A stretch of DNA of 64,000 nt from Puffinus mauretanicus (taxonomy: Eukaryota > Chordata > Aves > Procellariiformes > Procellariidae), in the NCBI GenBank assembly GCA_023333565.1, contig JAJKFH010002646.1, forward strand, positions 868,001 to 932,000. The letters are read 5' to 3'. Below the pieces are notes generated by a model, which was not told the DNA's origin, ran no database searches, and saw only the letters and a program-made list of their open reading frames with translations. Numbering within the stretch: position 1 is the first letter of the stretch; every line of letters starts with the position of its first letter. The translations under genes were made by a program, and so were the position numbers. This document shows positions 46,920 to 59,214 of this stretch, piece by piece.

Positions 46920-49540
46920 TGCCACAGTTGGCCGGCAGACCATTTTTCATTCTCTAGCTGCTAGGAGGGACTTGAAAGCAAGTTTGAAATATTCTTCACC
47001 AGCTTTGTTCCAGTTGAGCAAAACCCAAGCAGCAACCTCATGCATAAGAACTTTAATGAAAATTAGAGAATTTGAAAATAATTTGTGTTACAAAAAACCA
47101 CCATTTTTCCTAGCCCTGTGGATTAAAGAAAAGGGTGGTTGGTGGTTTTTGGGGCTTTTTTTCTTTTTTCCTTTTCAGAACACAGCTAATTGCTGTGATC
47201 TTAAAGTACATTTTCAACTGCAACATCTGTGGTAGTGAGAGAAAGACAATACACTTTATTGTATTATTTAACAAATATTAAGTTTATAAATTAAAAAAAA
47301 AACAAAACAACAAGCCGTTCCAGACAGGCTTTCAAGTGATTAGTCTTAATATGTACGCCTGCTTTATTTATTCTTGGGAGAATGTTCTTAAAGGCATATT
47401 TTTCCTGGGCTTTTCTTGTTTTCTATTTAAAGAAATTATACATTGAAAACTAACTAAAATACTAGATCTATGACTGTATTGCATCACACAAGCTTTACTC
47501 TATGCCCATAGTGAATTTTGATACGGGAGTCAGCGCAACCAGTTGTGACAATTTAGAGCATATTTGCCCCAGGTGAATAAAGGAAATGGGGTATGCTCAG
47601 TCTTCCTCAGTGTGTCATTGATCTACAGAAAAGGGGGAGAGCTAGGTTCCTCAGAATGTGATCCATAACAGGCAACGCAGTGGACAGACAGACAACTACA
47701 TCAAACAATACCTGAAATATTTTCCTTCTTCAGTGTTGGGTACCTAATTAGAAATAGAAATAGACATGGAGAATTAGACATCTCAATGAAGCTGTAGTTC
47801 AATACTTTCCAGTGGTAGATGACATCTACATGTTTATGGACAATTGGCTCGTTGCTTTCATTGAGGAGGATCAGTAAGGCACCTATCTTTTATAGAGATT
47901 TACATTATGACCTTTTATATGATGACTTATTTGATGGCCTTCAAGAGCATTTGCTTCTAAAGCTATAATCCTACCCTAATTTTCCTTCTGAATGTCTGGA
48001 GCTTTATACCACCTCTTCCATCTCAGAGAAGAATGTTTCAACCACAACCCTATTCACTCTTGCTGAAGTTGAATCATTGTGAAGAAAGAAATGAAATTTC
48101 ATGGGGGTAAAGGGATCAAATTAAAGAAAGCCTGTTTCTGTAGCCAAATTGATTTCCAAGAGAACAGAAGGAGGGCAACATTTTGGATTCTGGGCATGTT
48201 TGCATCATGTTTGTATTCTGGGCATCAACTTCTCCATCAGCAATTTCGAGATCGCCCTAAAAGCAGGCCAAGCCCATGATTGCTCCACATTGCAAGAAAG
48301 GGGTCTACCTGTGTTTCTGCAGACAACTATCATCTACTTTACTTACTGGTTCCATAATTCTTGTATTCTGTCTATGGCTTATTTCAGCCTGAAACATGCA
48401 TAGTACTTAATGTCTGGGGCCTTGCTTCCAGCCTGGTGCTGCAAGGCTCACCATCCTGGCAGATGAGATACGGGCAGCTCAGTCCACTTACAAAGCACTA
48501 ACCTGAGGGGTTTCTCTCCCCCTCATAATACCCATTTATGTGTTAAAACATTATTTTTTGTGCTAATGCCAGTGCAGGTTCTCAGGGGCACAGCAGGATC
48601 CCGACACATACACCAAAACTTTATTTCGCTCTGTGTCTGCTTTCCCTCCGGTGCTAAGCACAGTAGCAGATGTGACAGGACTACAACCTGCATACACTGT
48701 GCCTACACATTAGTCCTAGATCAACCAGGATTCACCCCAGTGAAAAAGCCTTAGATCTGCCACAGCAAGCTGAAGGTGTTAAGCACTCTCTAAGCATGCT
48801 CAGGGGGCTAAACCAGAGATGCCTAGTATCTACATTGCAGTCCCACCGTGTTTTAATAGGGAAATTTTCTGATGCTCATCTCACCTCCATTAGGAAAGCA
48901 GTTCTTTTCTACTAATGCTGAAGCTATCAGTGGGACTGCCAGGAAATAGGATCATGATGGAGCCCTGTGTTTGTGGACCTGCCTTAAACCAGCATTCAGG
49001 AGAGAAATGTAAAGCATGAGTGATAAGGAGGATTCTTCTTAGTTGAAGAAAAAGAAATGTTAGTGGTACAAATACAAATTTTTTTAATTACTCTGGGTTC
49101 AGCTTACAGAATAAGATGCTTTGGGAAATTATCATTGTGCCGCTAGCATGCAAATCTGTAAAGCTGTTTGATCAGCTGAGGGTGATGGCACCCTGTCCTG
49201 GCTGCCTGGCCAAGATTTCAAAGAATGAAAAAGTCAAACAGAACTTGAATGTTTCCTGTGAGATAGGAGAGAAGCTGTAATTAATATAATTAGTTAATGG
49301 ACATTTGTAAGCCATTCTTGCAATACCGTAGGAAAAGCCATCTCACGGTCCTTCCTTCTTCAATGTATTGTACTAATTTGCAGTACATTCACTCTCTGTA
49401 CTAGATAATACAGTTTTTCCCAAAGCTGGTTAATGAGGTTCACAGCCTCTTCAGAAAGGTGCTGAAACTTTTGATTGCCCTCGGTGGATTGAGACAAAAG
49501 TAAATAAGAACTTTCAATCAGGGCCCCTATCATTAGACTT
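46920..49540. other. Non-coding DNA, nothing recognised
   Basis: No gene or transposon recognised. A-rich run near 47292-47301. Frames 48079-48279, 48149-48403 and 48560-48754 (all +) overlap or lack any domain. Confidence 0.55.
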
Positions 49541-49549
49541 GTCCCCTAT

Positions 49550-50160
49550 CAGTATGTACTTGAATTATGGTATGGCACCTTGGCATCGGGGAGCAGCAGG
49601 AGTGGGCAGCTCCACAAGGGAAGGTGAGCTGGGAGCTGAGGCTGACAGCAAGACCTCAGATGAAAGGTGCAGTCCCACAGTAAGCAAACAAGAAGAGCAG
49701 AATGGGTGTGGGGTCAGCCACAGCCCACTGATCACCAGACAGCCTGTAGTGATGTGGCAGGTCTGAGATCGGGCTGGGAAATCAAGTCAGCAACACAAGG
49801 TCAGGACTGGCATGGTGCGAGGCCAAGCACAGCATAACTACAGCATAACACAGACATGAGCAAAGGGCAGGGGCCTGAGCTTAAATGCAACCCCTGAGCC
49901 AAGGGGTGAAGCATGTGTGCATGGAGGTCCCAGCTTTTCACACCTTTTTTCTTATGGCATAGGTGTTTTCACAGCAGGCAGATAAAAAGTTACACAGTTC
50001 TGGCAGATCAGAAGTGACCCTGAGCACAGGAAGCCAAGCCTCTGGAAAGGGGTGGGAAAAGGTGTTGCAGAGAAGGATTATAGAAAAAGATGATTATAGA
50101 CTCATCAGGATAATCAGAGCCTGTTGGCAAAATCAGGGCCCCGATACTTGGTGAGAAAAC
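49550..50160. other. Moderately GC-rich purine-biased segment, possible old LTR debris
   Basis: The stretch is richer in G and A than its flanks, with words such as GGTCAGGACTGGCATG and CAGCATAACTACAGCATAAC, and a GAGCTTAAATGC word near 49878 that resembles a TATA region followed by CCCCTGAGCCAA. This recalls some old amniote LTRs, but no ends or target duplication are visible. Frames 49539-49766 and 49963-50154 carry no domain. Confidence 0.25.
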
Positions 50161-50164
50161 ACAA

Positions 50165-52405
50165 CTTTTTTAAAAGGTGTCCTTTCTAATTGCCAGTCAC
50201 TTTGGCTTTGTTTTTCTAATTGTTTATACATAATATATTACAATATTAGTATGTACTTTCTTTGGTTTCTGTTTAACTCAACAGGAGTCGTATGCACAGA
50301 TCAATGATAATTAAAAAACCATCATGGTTTTTTGCAGAATCATAAAGTGTACAATATAGGGCCTTATCCACCTCCTGGGAGGTGATACGGCTTGTCAACT
50401 CTAAATAACTTCACAGAGAACATTGTGCCTCACAGGAGGCCATTGTGTAAGAAACTCAGGGGTTGGATCACTGACCCACTTCATGACTCAGTTTAACAGC
50501 CCGAGTTTAACTCTGTGGGGGAAAGAACTCTGCTAATATTGCTTGAACTATTTATTAGTTCCTTTTAAAAATCTCATTGGTTTCCAATATCATGAATACA
50601 ATGCTTAACAGGGGAACTTTTCTACAGAAAATCAATTTTCTGCAATATTATTTTGTCCCTGTATGGAACAATTAAACACTGAAAAAATCATCCAAACTAT
50701 TTCTTATTATCATTGATTTGACTATGGTATGCTTTATAGCTTGGATTTCTCAGTGTGTCAACTAATTAGCTTCACAAATTACTAAGAAAATTCCACTGCT
50801 TCCAGTTGACTGTTATGAACATATAAAATAGTTTCTGCATCATCTAAAAATGAAATATGACCTTTTAAATGTTTTAACTTTACTTCCCTTTTTTGTGAGT
50901 CATGATACTCTGGTTTATGTTCTATATTATGTTCCTGTTGAAGCACTATTCAGGCACTTAAAATAAGCCAAATGCTTCAAAACATGTTTGATTTGATTGT
51001 AAAGTATGTATTCAGATTGTAGTAAGTGTGTCATATAAGCATAGAGATTAAGGCTCTTCACTGGCATATGGGAAGCCTGTCCACCCCAGAGATTAGGCAG
51101 TTTCAGTTTTTCTGTCTTGGGCCTAAATGCCACAGTAATTTCAACTCCTAAATTAGGCAGTTTGAATACACCCCTGAGTCAATTACACAAAGCCAGCGTT
51201 TCAAAGTCAGGGTAAGTGGCTGTACAAATGTCTCATTCCTCCTCTCCCCCAGCGCACATACAGGCACGCATACAACCTTGCACACACGTGCATTGCAGAC
51301 CTGCTCCAAAGCCATCAAAGCCAGATGAAACTCTTCTGCTTACTTCAGCTGGCTTTGGATCTTACGTCTGCATTTGCATAACAGTTCTGATCAGTTCTGA
51401 AATCTAATAGGTCACATCCGCACAAATCCTGAAACAAGCATATCACAATTGAAAAAAAAAAAGTTGTCCAGTTCTCTAAGCCATGCTGACAAACTGCCAA
51501 GCATTTACCTTGTCTGGTTCCCAATTTTGTGCTCAAATGTACATGATGCAGCACAGCCCTATTACAGTCATTGGTAGTGGAAGGCACTTCAGCATTTTCA
51601 GGAGCGTTCAGCAAACGCAGCTCCCTTCAGAAGAAATCACTGGCTTGTAGCACGTAGTGAAGGAAGTCACTCAAGAGATCACTTACCCTGGCCCTTTCGT
51701 CCATTCCCAGCAGACTGCTCTGCAACCTGCTGTTAAAAACTTGAGATGATGGGGATTCCACGGCTCCCCAAGGCAGAATGACTTACTGTCCCTACAGCTG
51801 GAAGATTTCCGTAGTAGTCCCTGCTTCAGTCTGAGCTCAGCACTTCTTGTTCCTGTCGCCAGTGGAAAAGGAGAACAGGACAGTACTTTCTCTGCCTGGC
51901 AACCTCTCATATTTGAGGAAACTGTTGTCATGTTTCCCCTTGGGTTTTCTTTTCCCTCAATTAAATATACAGTTCTTACAGCCTTTCTCATTGGTCATGT
52001 TTTCTGCATCTTTGATCTTCTTTGTTACTCTCTTCCGTACTCTCTCCAATTGCTTTGCTTTTTCATCAAACATTGTGTATTAAATTAGACATTGCCCTGA
52101 TGCCTGGTTTCAGTAGAGTGGGAGCATTAAACTATCAAAATACTCTCTAGACACAGATATATTTCTTTTTTCATTTGACTTGCACAGGAAGGGAATATTT
52201 AATGTCTCATATTTCTTAGGACACTAAGCGGAATAGAAGATACTAAGTCTAAACATCAGATCAGAGAGTTTGTCAACAATATATAACCAAATGCCAGGTA
52301 TTTAGCTAGCTCTGCTTTGGCATCATAAGATCCCAGTAACCCAGTTCAGGCTGCCTTTGATTGTCCTTCAAGAGTTAATTTCTTTTGCATATCCTCCAAC
52401 CGTCC
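50165..52405. other. Non-coding DNA, nothing recognised
   Basis: AT-rich at 50165-51000, more balanced after. Frames 51345-51614 and 51683-51991 (minus) and 51847-52083 (plus) show no domain and overlap in opposite phases. Confidence 0.55.
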
Positions 52406-52410
52406 TGTAG

Positions 52411-53445
52411 TAGAATCATAGAATCATAGAATCGTTAAGGTTGGAAAAGATCTTTAAGATCATCAAATCCAACCATTAACCTAGTGCCACCAAGTCCACC
52501 ACTAAACCACATCCTTTAGCACCACATCTACATGTCTTTGAAATACCTCCAGGAATGGTGACTCAACCACTTCCCTGGGCAGCCTGTTCCAACACTTTAC
52601 AACCCTTTTGATGAAGAAATTTTTCCTAATATCTGGTTTAAACCTCCCCTGGTGCAACTTGAGGCCATTTCCTCTTGTCCTATCGCTTCTTGTCCTATCG
52701 CGTTACTTGGGAGAAGAGACCGACACCTACCTCGCTACAAGCTTTCACGTAGTTGTAGAGAGTGATAGTCTCCCCTCAGCCTCCTCTTCTCCAGGCTAAA
52801 CAACCCCAGTTCCCTCAGCCGCTCCTCAGAAGACTTGTGCTCCAGGCCCTTCACCAGCTTCGTTGCCCTTCTCTGGATACACTCCAGCACCTCAATATCC
52901 TTCTTGTAGTGAGGGGCCCAGAACTGAACACAGGATTCGAGGTGCGGCCTCACCAGTGCCGAGTACAGGGGCACGATCACCTCCCTACTCCTGCTGGCCA
53001 CACTATTTTTGATACAGGCCAGGATGCTGTTGGCCTTCTTGGCCACCTGGGCACCCTGCCGGCTCATGTTCAGCCGACTGTCGACCAGCACCCCCAGGTC
53101 CTTTTCCTCTGGGCAGCTTTCCAGCCACTCTTCCCCAAGCCTGTAGCGTTGCCTGGGGTTGTTGTGACCCAAGTGCAGGACCCGGGACTTGGCCTTGTTG
53201 AACCTCATACAATTGGCCTCGGCCCATCTATCCAGCCTGTCCAGGTCCCTCTGCAGAGCCTTTCTACCCTCGAGCAGATCAACACTCCCGCCCAACTTGG
53301 TATTGGCTGCAAACTTACTGAGGGTGCACTCGATCGCCTCGTCCAGATGATTAATAAAGATATTAAACAGAACTGGCCCCAATACTTAGCCCTGGGGAAC
53401 ACCATTTATGACTGGCCACCAACTAGATTTAACTCCATTCACCAC
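52411..53445 (-). mobile_element. CR1 LINE, 5'-truncated with intact 3' tail
   Basis: About 1 kb of avian CR1 on the minus strand, ending on the left with the terminal octamers (TGATTCTATGATTCTA) preceded by the typical 3' UTR. From right to left it holds the segment just before the reverse-transcriptase palm, the C-terminal half of ORF2, and the 3' UTR. Upstream ORF2 and ORF1 are missing, the usual 5' truncation. A 15-base tandem duplication (CTTGTCCTATCGCTT, about 52674-52702) lies in the 3' region. Sequence is close to other avian CR1s, so it is relatively young. Confidence 0.95.
52735..53382 (-). pseudogene. CR1 ORF2 C-terminal remnant with mutated catalytic box
   Basis: A 215-codon remnant of CR1 reverse transcriptase. 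Visible motifs: VLFNIFI (residues 4-10), the catalytic box here FAAN instead of FADD (24-27, at 53302-53313), EKDLGVLVD (93-101), [15 protein letters not shown] (143-157), [13 protein letters not shown] (169-181) and [14 protein letters not shown] (192-205). A stop codon (TAA at 53386-53388) replaces the serine of the preceding GVPQGS motif. Near the end a one-base frameshift replaces the usual C-terminus. Loss of both catalytic aspartates plus truncation makes it non-functional. The frame opens with TTG inside the domain, not at a real start. Confidence 0.93.
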
Positions 53446-53449
53446 AGTA

Positions 53450-56095
53450 GTGGTTTGCTATGTAGTAGTTTGCTATTTTTTATATTAGTCTTGAATTAAA
53501 ATACCTACTACCTTGTGACACAGAAGAGAAGGTGGGAAGGAATAGATCTTTTCTTAGCATTAAATATTTAAAATATATTAGAGGAAGTGAGTGCAAAACT
53601 GATCTTGCTTTCATATGTTGCAGGGTTGACTCATAAGCTGACGAAGGTGGTTAAGAAATATGATCAAACAATGTTTTAGTGACCTATTAATCTAATGAGA
53701 TTCCAAAGAGGAGCTGCAGAGATGAAAGATTACCTGGCAAAAGGAACAATTGTGGTTGATAGTGAATACAAAATGAAAAACCATATGTGGCTGTAACTTC
53801 ATAGCTTGAGTCATAAAAATATACAAATTCTGTTTGCATGAGCTTTTCATATAATTCCCTTGGGAAGTAGTGAGGAATTTGCTTTTCCAAAAGAAAGGTT
53901 TGGCAATTTTATATACTGTATCTTCTTTTATGCAACAATCTACTTTCATTTACCCAAAAGAAAAAAGGAACAGTTAAAACAATGATTCTAGTCCTCCAGC
54001 ATATAAAGCATGCTGCGCATTCATGAAAGGACCCAAAACTGGGAGAAGGAAAAATGTAGGAGTGACAAGATAGTTGGAGGCCTCTTCCCTTCCTTAATAT
54101 GATGACTGACTTGTCATGGAAAGCAGTGCTTACGGTACATGCATTTATGGCACCTTCACAAAAATTTAATATGACCTTTGTAGTTTCTGGCAGCAATTTT
54201 ACAGGAAATCTGTAAACAAGAGTACAGATAAAAAAGCAGACTTGTGTGCTGTCTACATTAGCAAATACTCAGATAAATTTTTATATAAATTCTATGACAC
54301 TATCCACAGGAGTAGCAATCTACAACCAGGTTGCTATTGTCGTTTGCATTTCAGCTGGCAAAATGAGGGTTTTATATACACGGTAGCATTAGAACCACAT
54401 TCTTCAATGACTTACATATGCAAAGATGGGACTATCTACATGTATAACATTGCATACACAACTGTGTGCATGCTCAGAATCTCAGTTGTGTGAACAGTGA
54501 TATGTCTTGTATATCAAGGTTTCCTTTGTCAGTTTAAGGAACAAAAATACTATGTAAACAATTTAATATCAAGAGGAAAACACAAGACTTAATGACAGAC
54601 TGTTTTTTGAAGCACCGATGAAGTCTAATGTTGCAGCTGGTTTTTGGGTCTTTACATTTATCTGTAAAGTAATTTTTACAAAGTTGATTAAAAGTCTACA
54701 GCAATTTATGTTTAAATCAGAAATTAAGTGTTTTGAGGAAAATGTTGTTCTCACGAACACACCTGTTTTCCATAATTTGAGATAAATTCCTATTCACATA
54801 GTTTTTTTATTTTTTCTAATTAAATTTAAAAAGTCCTCTTTAATATTTGTTTTTCTGCTGGAAGAAATCTACCAAAAAATGTATTGTCTCCAGACAAAAA
54901 AAAAGCACATATCTCTATAACTCATTCTAGAAATTATTTTGCCTTGTGGAGAAGGAACTGTTTGCTGCATGTTTTTCTCTGTGTGTGAACACTTTTTTTT
55001 TCCAGCGGACCTGATGCTTTTTTAAATTATTTTAAGGGGAAAAAAATCAAATATGCTAAGATGTTGTGTTGGCTACTGAAAATTTTAAAATCAGGGGCAT
55101 CCACATCTCTTTTAAAAATATTTCAATATGTCTTTCTGCAACATAAGCTTGTAATGCAATTAGAAGCAAAAACTGTTATTAACTCTATTTATCATAAAAA
55201 CCTAAATATTTATTCTTCATGTCCAAGAAAATTTTCTCTCATGTTCTTATCCCATTCCTCAGTTTTGCCATCACACTTTGTGTATATACCACAACCGCTA
55301 TGAAAACATGTATTAACATCATGCAGGTGGTGCTGGATTTGCCCTTCATTCGTGGAGCAGAAGCTCCCATGCATCATTGTTAAATACGGATAAAATATTT
55401 GAAAACCTGCTAATTTGCAGGGGTAGGTACATAAACATGCTGAACACAGAAATGACAAAGATGTTTTGGGAAAGTTTACAGAACCTTTAATTAAAGTGCC
55501 ATCTGCCTTGTACAGACATAAAAGGATTTGTTTGACAGAATATACACAGAGGCATTATGCAATAAGCTTCCCTTTTCCTGACACCCAGCTCAAGTACTGC
55601 AGAGTGTTTCTTTTCCTCCTGGTTGCTCTAGTATCCTGACCATGGTCCTTCTTGAGATGCATCCCCACCCTTGTATCCCAGCAATGCCCTGTCGATAAGT
55701 CCTCCCTTTCATGCCACGCTTTTCACTTTTACACCATGGGTAGCACAAGGGCAGCTGCATCAATAATATTTTCTCTCACGTGTAAGTGTCCATTTTTCTA
55801 GAAGCTACTTCCATGGAACTCTCTGCAGTTGAATGATTTCACATGGGCAGTGAAACGTTTCATGAGTTTCACACGGTTTCACTCACGGAAGAACTATGGT
55901 GTCCAGGTAGAAAGTACTGCAGCATGATCTCTCTTGCAATCTGCTGACTTCAGCCAGGACTTGTACTGGGATTTCTCCCGGTAAACGTACCTTTCCCAAT
56001 GACATTGAACAGTAATGACTGACAATTAAGTGGGACAATGTTAGCATGAACTTTGCTTAACAAAGAAACATTTTATGCAACTACTAGCAAATATT
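53450..56095. other. AT-rich non-coding DNA, nothing recognised
   Basis: No transposon ends or domains. Frames such as 53687-53890, 53692-53949 and 53909-54196 (minus) and 54242-54493 (plus) are short and overlap in conflicting phases. Confidence 0.55.
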
Positions 56096-56098
56096 TAA

Positions 56099-56125
56099 TT
56101 ACTTATTGACGTTGTCAATAAGTAA
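56099..56125. repeat. Perfect 12-base-pair hairpin
   Basis: TTACTTATTGAC (56099-56110) and its exact reverse complement GTCAATAAGTAA (56114-56125) are separated by only three bases. No transposon family or terminator role is suggested by the surroundings; it could be a cruciform-prone site or a dyad binding site. Confidence 0.9.
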
Positions 56126-56339
56126 ATAAAGTGGAATCTTTTCCTGGATATTCAGAAATTCGTGTAGGTACTCTGGACTTCAAGTGACTCCTCTTAGGAA
56201 CTGTAGTATTTGAGAAACATCAAACCAAATAGTGCTCGATCATGGAAATGATAAGATGTATTATTAGTCATTTTTCTTTTAGAAATTGGAGGGAAGGGGC
56301 TGGTAAGGGAAAGGAGTTGCATTACATGTACAGAGGGAT

Positions 56340-56590
56340 CTTTAAAACATGTTTTGATAGAGAATTATGTTTCTGTGATTACGATTGTTATTTATATTTA
56401 AGTTGGAATTGATTCTTAATTCTGCTAAGTGTTGCAAAAAGATATTCAATTAACATAAATCTGTTTACAGATTTTTGTTTGATGTAGTATGAGTTTATTC
56501 ATTAATAATAATTTCTATTATTAATACAAATTATACTGATGCTATAATCATCAATTATTTGAATGAGTAATTAATTCAAGAAGAAAGATC
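56340..56590. promoter_or_regulatory. Homeobox-core-rich AT segment, candidate conserved element
   Basis: Dense TAAT/ATTA cores, TTAATTAA-like words and a perfect palindrome ATTAATAATA-ATTTC-TATTATTAAT at 56501-56525. Low-complexity runs are absent despite the high AT content, which is often seen in conserved non-coding elements bound by homeodomain factors. Function is inference from composition. Confidence 0.25.
56501..56525. repeat. Perfect 10-base-arm palindrome
   Basis: ATTAATAATA, a 5-base spacer, then TATTATTAAT. The arms are exact reverse complements. Confidence 0.9.
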
Positions 56591-56594
56591 TTCC

Positions 56595-58515
56595 ATAGCC
56601 TAAGTTACAATGTAATATGCATAGTCTTTACATTTTTTAAAGATTGTTATGATTTAAAGGACAGAAGGATCTGGTCTGATTATCTAGTACAGCAGCATAG
56701 AATTTTGTCATCTGGAATATGTGACCAGTGATCCTTACTTACTTTAAAGGCCTATTTTGAGGCTTAATTCATTGATATTTCGTGATAGAAATCTGTGATT
56801 TCACCAGAAAGTTGAGCATGTGACTACCTTTGAGTATATGAGTAAATCTACTGAAATCACTGGCATAAGAACTTATAGCCATATTTAAATATTATGCTGA
56901 ACCATGGTCTTAGAGAAGCAATGGTTTATGGCATTTTTGAGTTCCATTTCCTACACTAAAAATCTGAATTTTTTTACAGAGGGGAAGTTATTCCAGAGTT
57001 AAAATTCCCAAAGTTAAAAACAAACCAAACTTTGAGGGAAATTAGTTCAGTAGAAGTGGAATTAATTCTGTATAAAATCTATTAATTTTTTTTTTTTTAG
57101 ATGTTTAGGTGAGTTCAAAATTGGAAATTTATGAAACTTAGAACTATGGAGCAGTAAAATATTTGCAGTTTTAAAGCAAGTGAATTAATATTTTTCCAAA
57201 GCAGACATTTTTTTAACATCTCATCAAGAATTAAAGTACTGGTACTAGTATTCTTACAACCCTTTTATAGGAATTTGTAAGAAATTCCAATTTGCAATTC
57301 CAATTAACATATCACTGAAAATGAAGGATGGTTTAATTCAACTAATGCTGCAATCATTTTAATTCATTTTAATGTGAGAAGGCCGGAAAGGCAAAAAGAC
57401 ACAAGACATTAAAACACAACCATAAGAAAAGCTGCAGCTGAGGCCACTGTTTCTGTATTTCTGACCTTGAGTGTTTGATTCCTCCATTTTTCCACAAGTG
57501 CTAACAACTTTGCATGAATTTATATCATATAATGTTTAGAATAAGTTAGACTCTTTAAAGCATTTACTAGTACTATTTTCATACGCATCCATCTGTAAAA
57601 CTAGATATCTTACTCATTGAAACCATAGGGCAAAAAAGAGCAATAAAACTTTTTAAAGTACGCTAAAAATGGTTTTCTGTTCCTGTAAAATAACTCCCCA
57701 TACATTTTCTTTAAAATGTCATGACTTCAAAGTTTGATAGCTGACAGCCCTGCAGGGTCAGAAGCAAGGTCTGTGAGTCCAATTGGAAAGTTGAGAATTT
57801 TTCCCTTTACAAGTTATTGCCTCTAGCCCTGCAGGACTACTAGGTATTGGACTTAAAAGCAGTGACATTTTTAAATACAGAATAGATGTTACTGGCTTGG
57901 GATGAAAACTTGACCATTCTAAGGGTCAGGAGGTATAGTTTTATATAGAGAAAGGCAACATTGTGAAGAAAAGAAGCAAATATTTTTGTAAGTAAGTGCT
58001 TAACAGTTAAGATCATGCACAGAATAAAAATTGTGAAGCCATCATTAGAGTAAATCTAAAAGTAGACCTTATGAAGTGTATTAAAATCAGATGAGATGCA
58101 ATAACAAGTATCGCCATTGCAACACCTATTATCTATGTCTACTATATATATATATACACATACATATTCTATATATATTGATAGAATATTATGAAATATT
58201 TCAGGATGTGAGTGCACTTGTAAAATCCCAATTCTACACTCTAAAATTAAGGAAATAAAAAATTCTCTCTCATATGAGATAAAACATTAATGCAAAGCAA
58301 TAAAGATTTAATTCCGTTCAATGTCCGCTTATGTGATGCCAAGACATTTTATTTGTAAATTTAGGATGTCATAGTACCTCAACATTATATTGAGGCTCAG
58401 CTAAGATACTGCTGTCTCAGCACTATGTTTTGGGTTTAATATGCACAGGCAATGTGGAACAACCAGCAAACTGAAATGTGTTTAATTTGAAAGCAAAACC
58501 TTTAAACCAGGAATA
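56595..58515. other. AT-rich non-coding DNA
   Basis: No gene or transposon recognised. T-run at 57086-57098 and a TA-rich tract at 58143-58176. Confidence 0.55.
58143..58176. repeat. TA/CA-rich microsatellite
   Basis: A (TA)n run passing into CACATACATA and a further TATATATA block, imperfect. Confidence 0.7.
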
Positions 58516-58519
58516 ATAG

Positions 58520-59210
58520 TTAAAGTATAAGCTGGGCTGAACAGGCAAAAGATTAGTCTAGCCCCAGCATCCTGCCTGCCACAGTGGCTGTTAACAGACG
58601 CCTAGAAGAGTGCTTAAGAACAAGGTACTAATTTAGTAGAAATTCCCCTGGTATACCTTCCAAAGTCCAACAGGTTTGTGATTTTTTATCTTTGCGTGCT
58701 GTAGCCTTAAAAGATCTTTTTGTCTGTGAATTTATATAATCACTCTTTCAGTTCACATAATCTTCTGTCATTTATAACCTCCTGTGGCAATTATTTCCAC
58801 AGTTTAACTATGCCCTGTGAGAAAAAATGCCTCCTATTGTTTGTTTTGAATATACAGCCTAATAATTTCATTTAATGCCCTTAGATCTTATATTACAAAG
58901 AATAACAAGCAATCATTTCTGGTTCATTTTCACCATGGCACTCTTACAGACCTTTATCAGACCTCCCTTGACCACTTCTTACCCAGACTGGAGGGACTTA
59001 CCTTATGGAAGCTGTCCCATATCTTCTGTCACCTCATCCCCTTTCCCTATAGCTTTCCTAGTTCCACTAGATCTGTTTGAGTTAAGAAGAGATCCGAACT
59101 GCATACTGCATTCAAAATGTGGGCATACTGTAGACTTTTTTAGAGTAGCGTAGTCATATTTTCTGTTTTGCTATTTCCAAACCCCTGCCGAAAGCTAATA
59201 TAACTGGAGA
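58520..59210 (-). mobile_element. Ancient amniote-type CR1 LINE fragment
   Basis: On the minus strand this follows the C-terminal ORF2 and 3' UTR of the older CR1 type found across birds, turtles and crocodiles. + strand landmarks: CTAGCCCCAGCATCCTGCCT followed by GCCACAGTGGCTG (3' UTR), CTCCTGTGGCAATTATTTCC followed by ACAG, TGTGAGAAAAAATGCCTCCT (ORF2 end), TTTATCAGACCTCCCTTGAC, and GCATACTGCATTCAAAATGT followed by GGGCATACTGTAG. All landmarks are in the right order and spacing. It is heavily diverged with no usable frame (the + frame 58875-59153 is a shadow). The same element type as at 32.4 kb, in the other orientation. Confidence 0.8.
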
Positions 59211-59214
59211 ACAC

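Noticed and set aside
46474..46957. Pro/Ser/Leu/Phe repeat protein (minus, 158 codons) and Gly/Arg/Glu frame (plus)
   Set aside because: Both are produced by the GGGGA/GGGAA pentanucleotide tract.
52762..53499. 245-codon + strand open frame, the longest in the window
   Set aside because: It is the antisense shadow of the CR1 reverse-transcriptase remnant on the minus strand.
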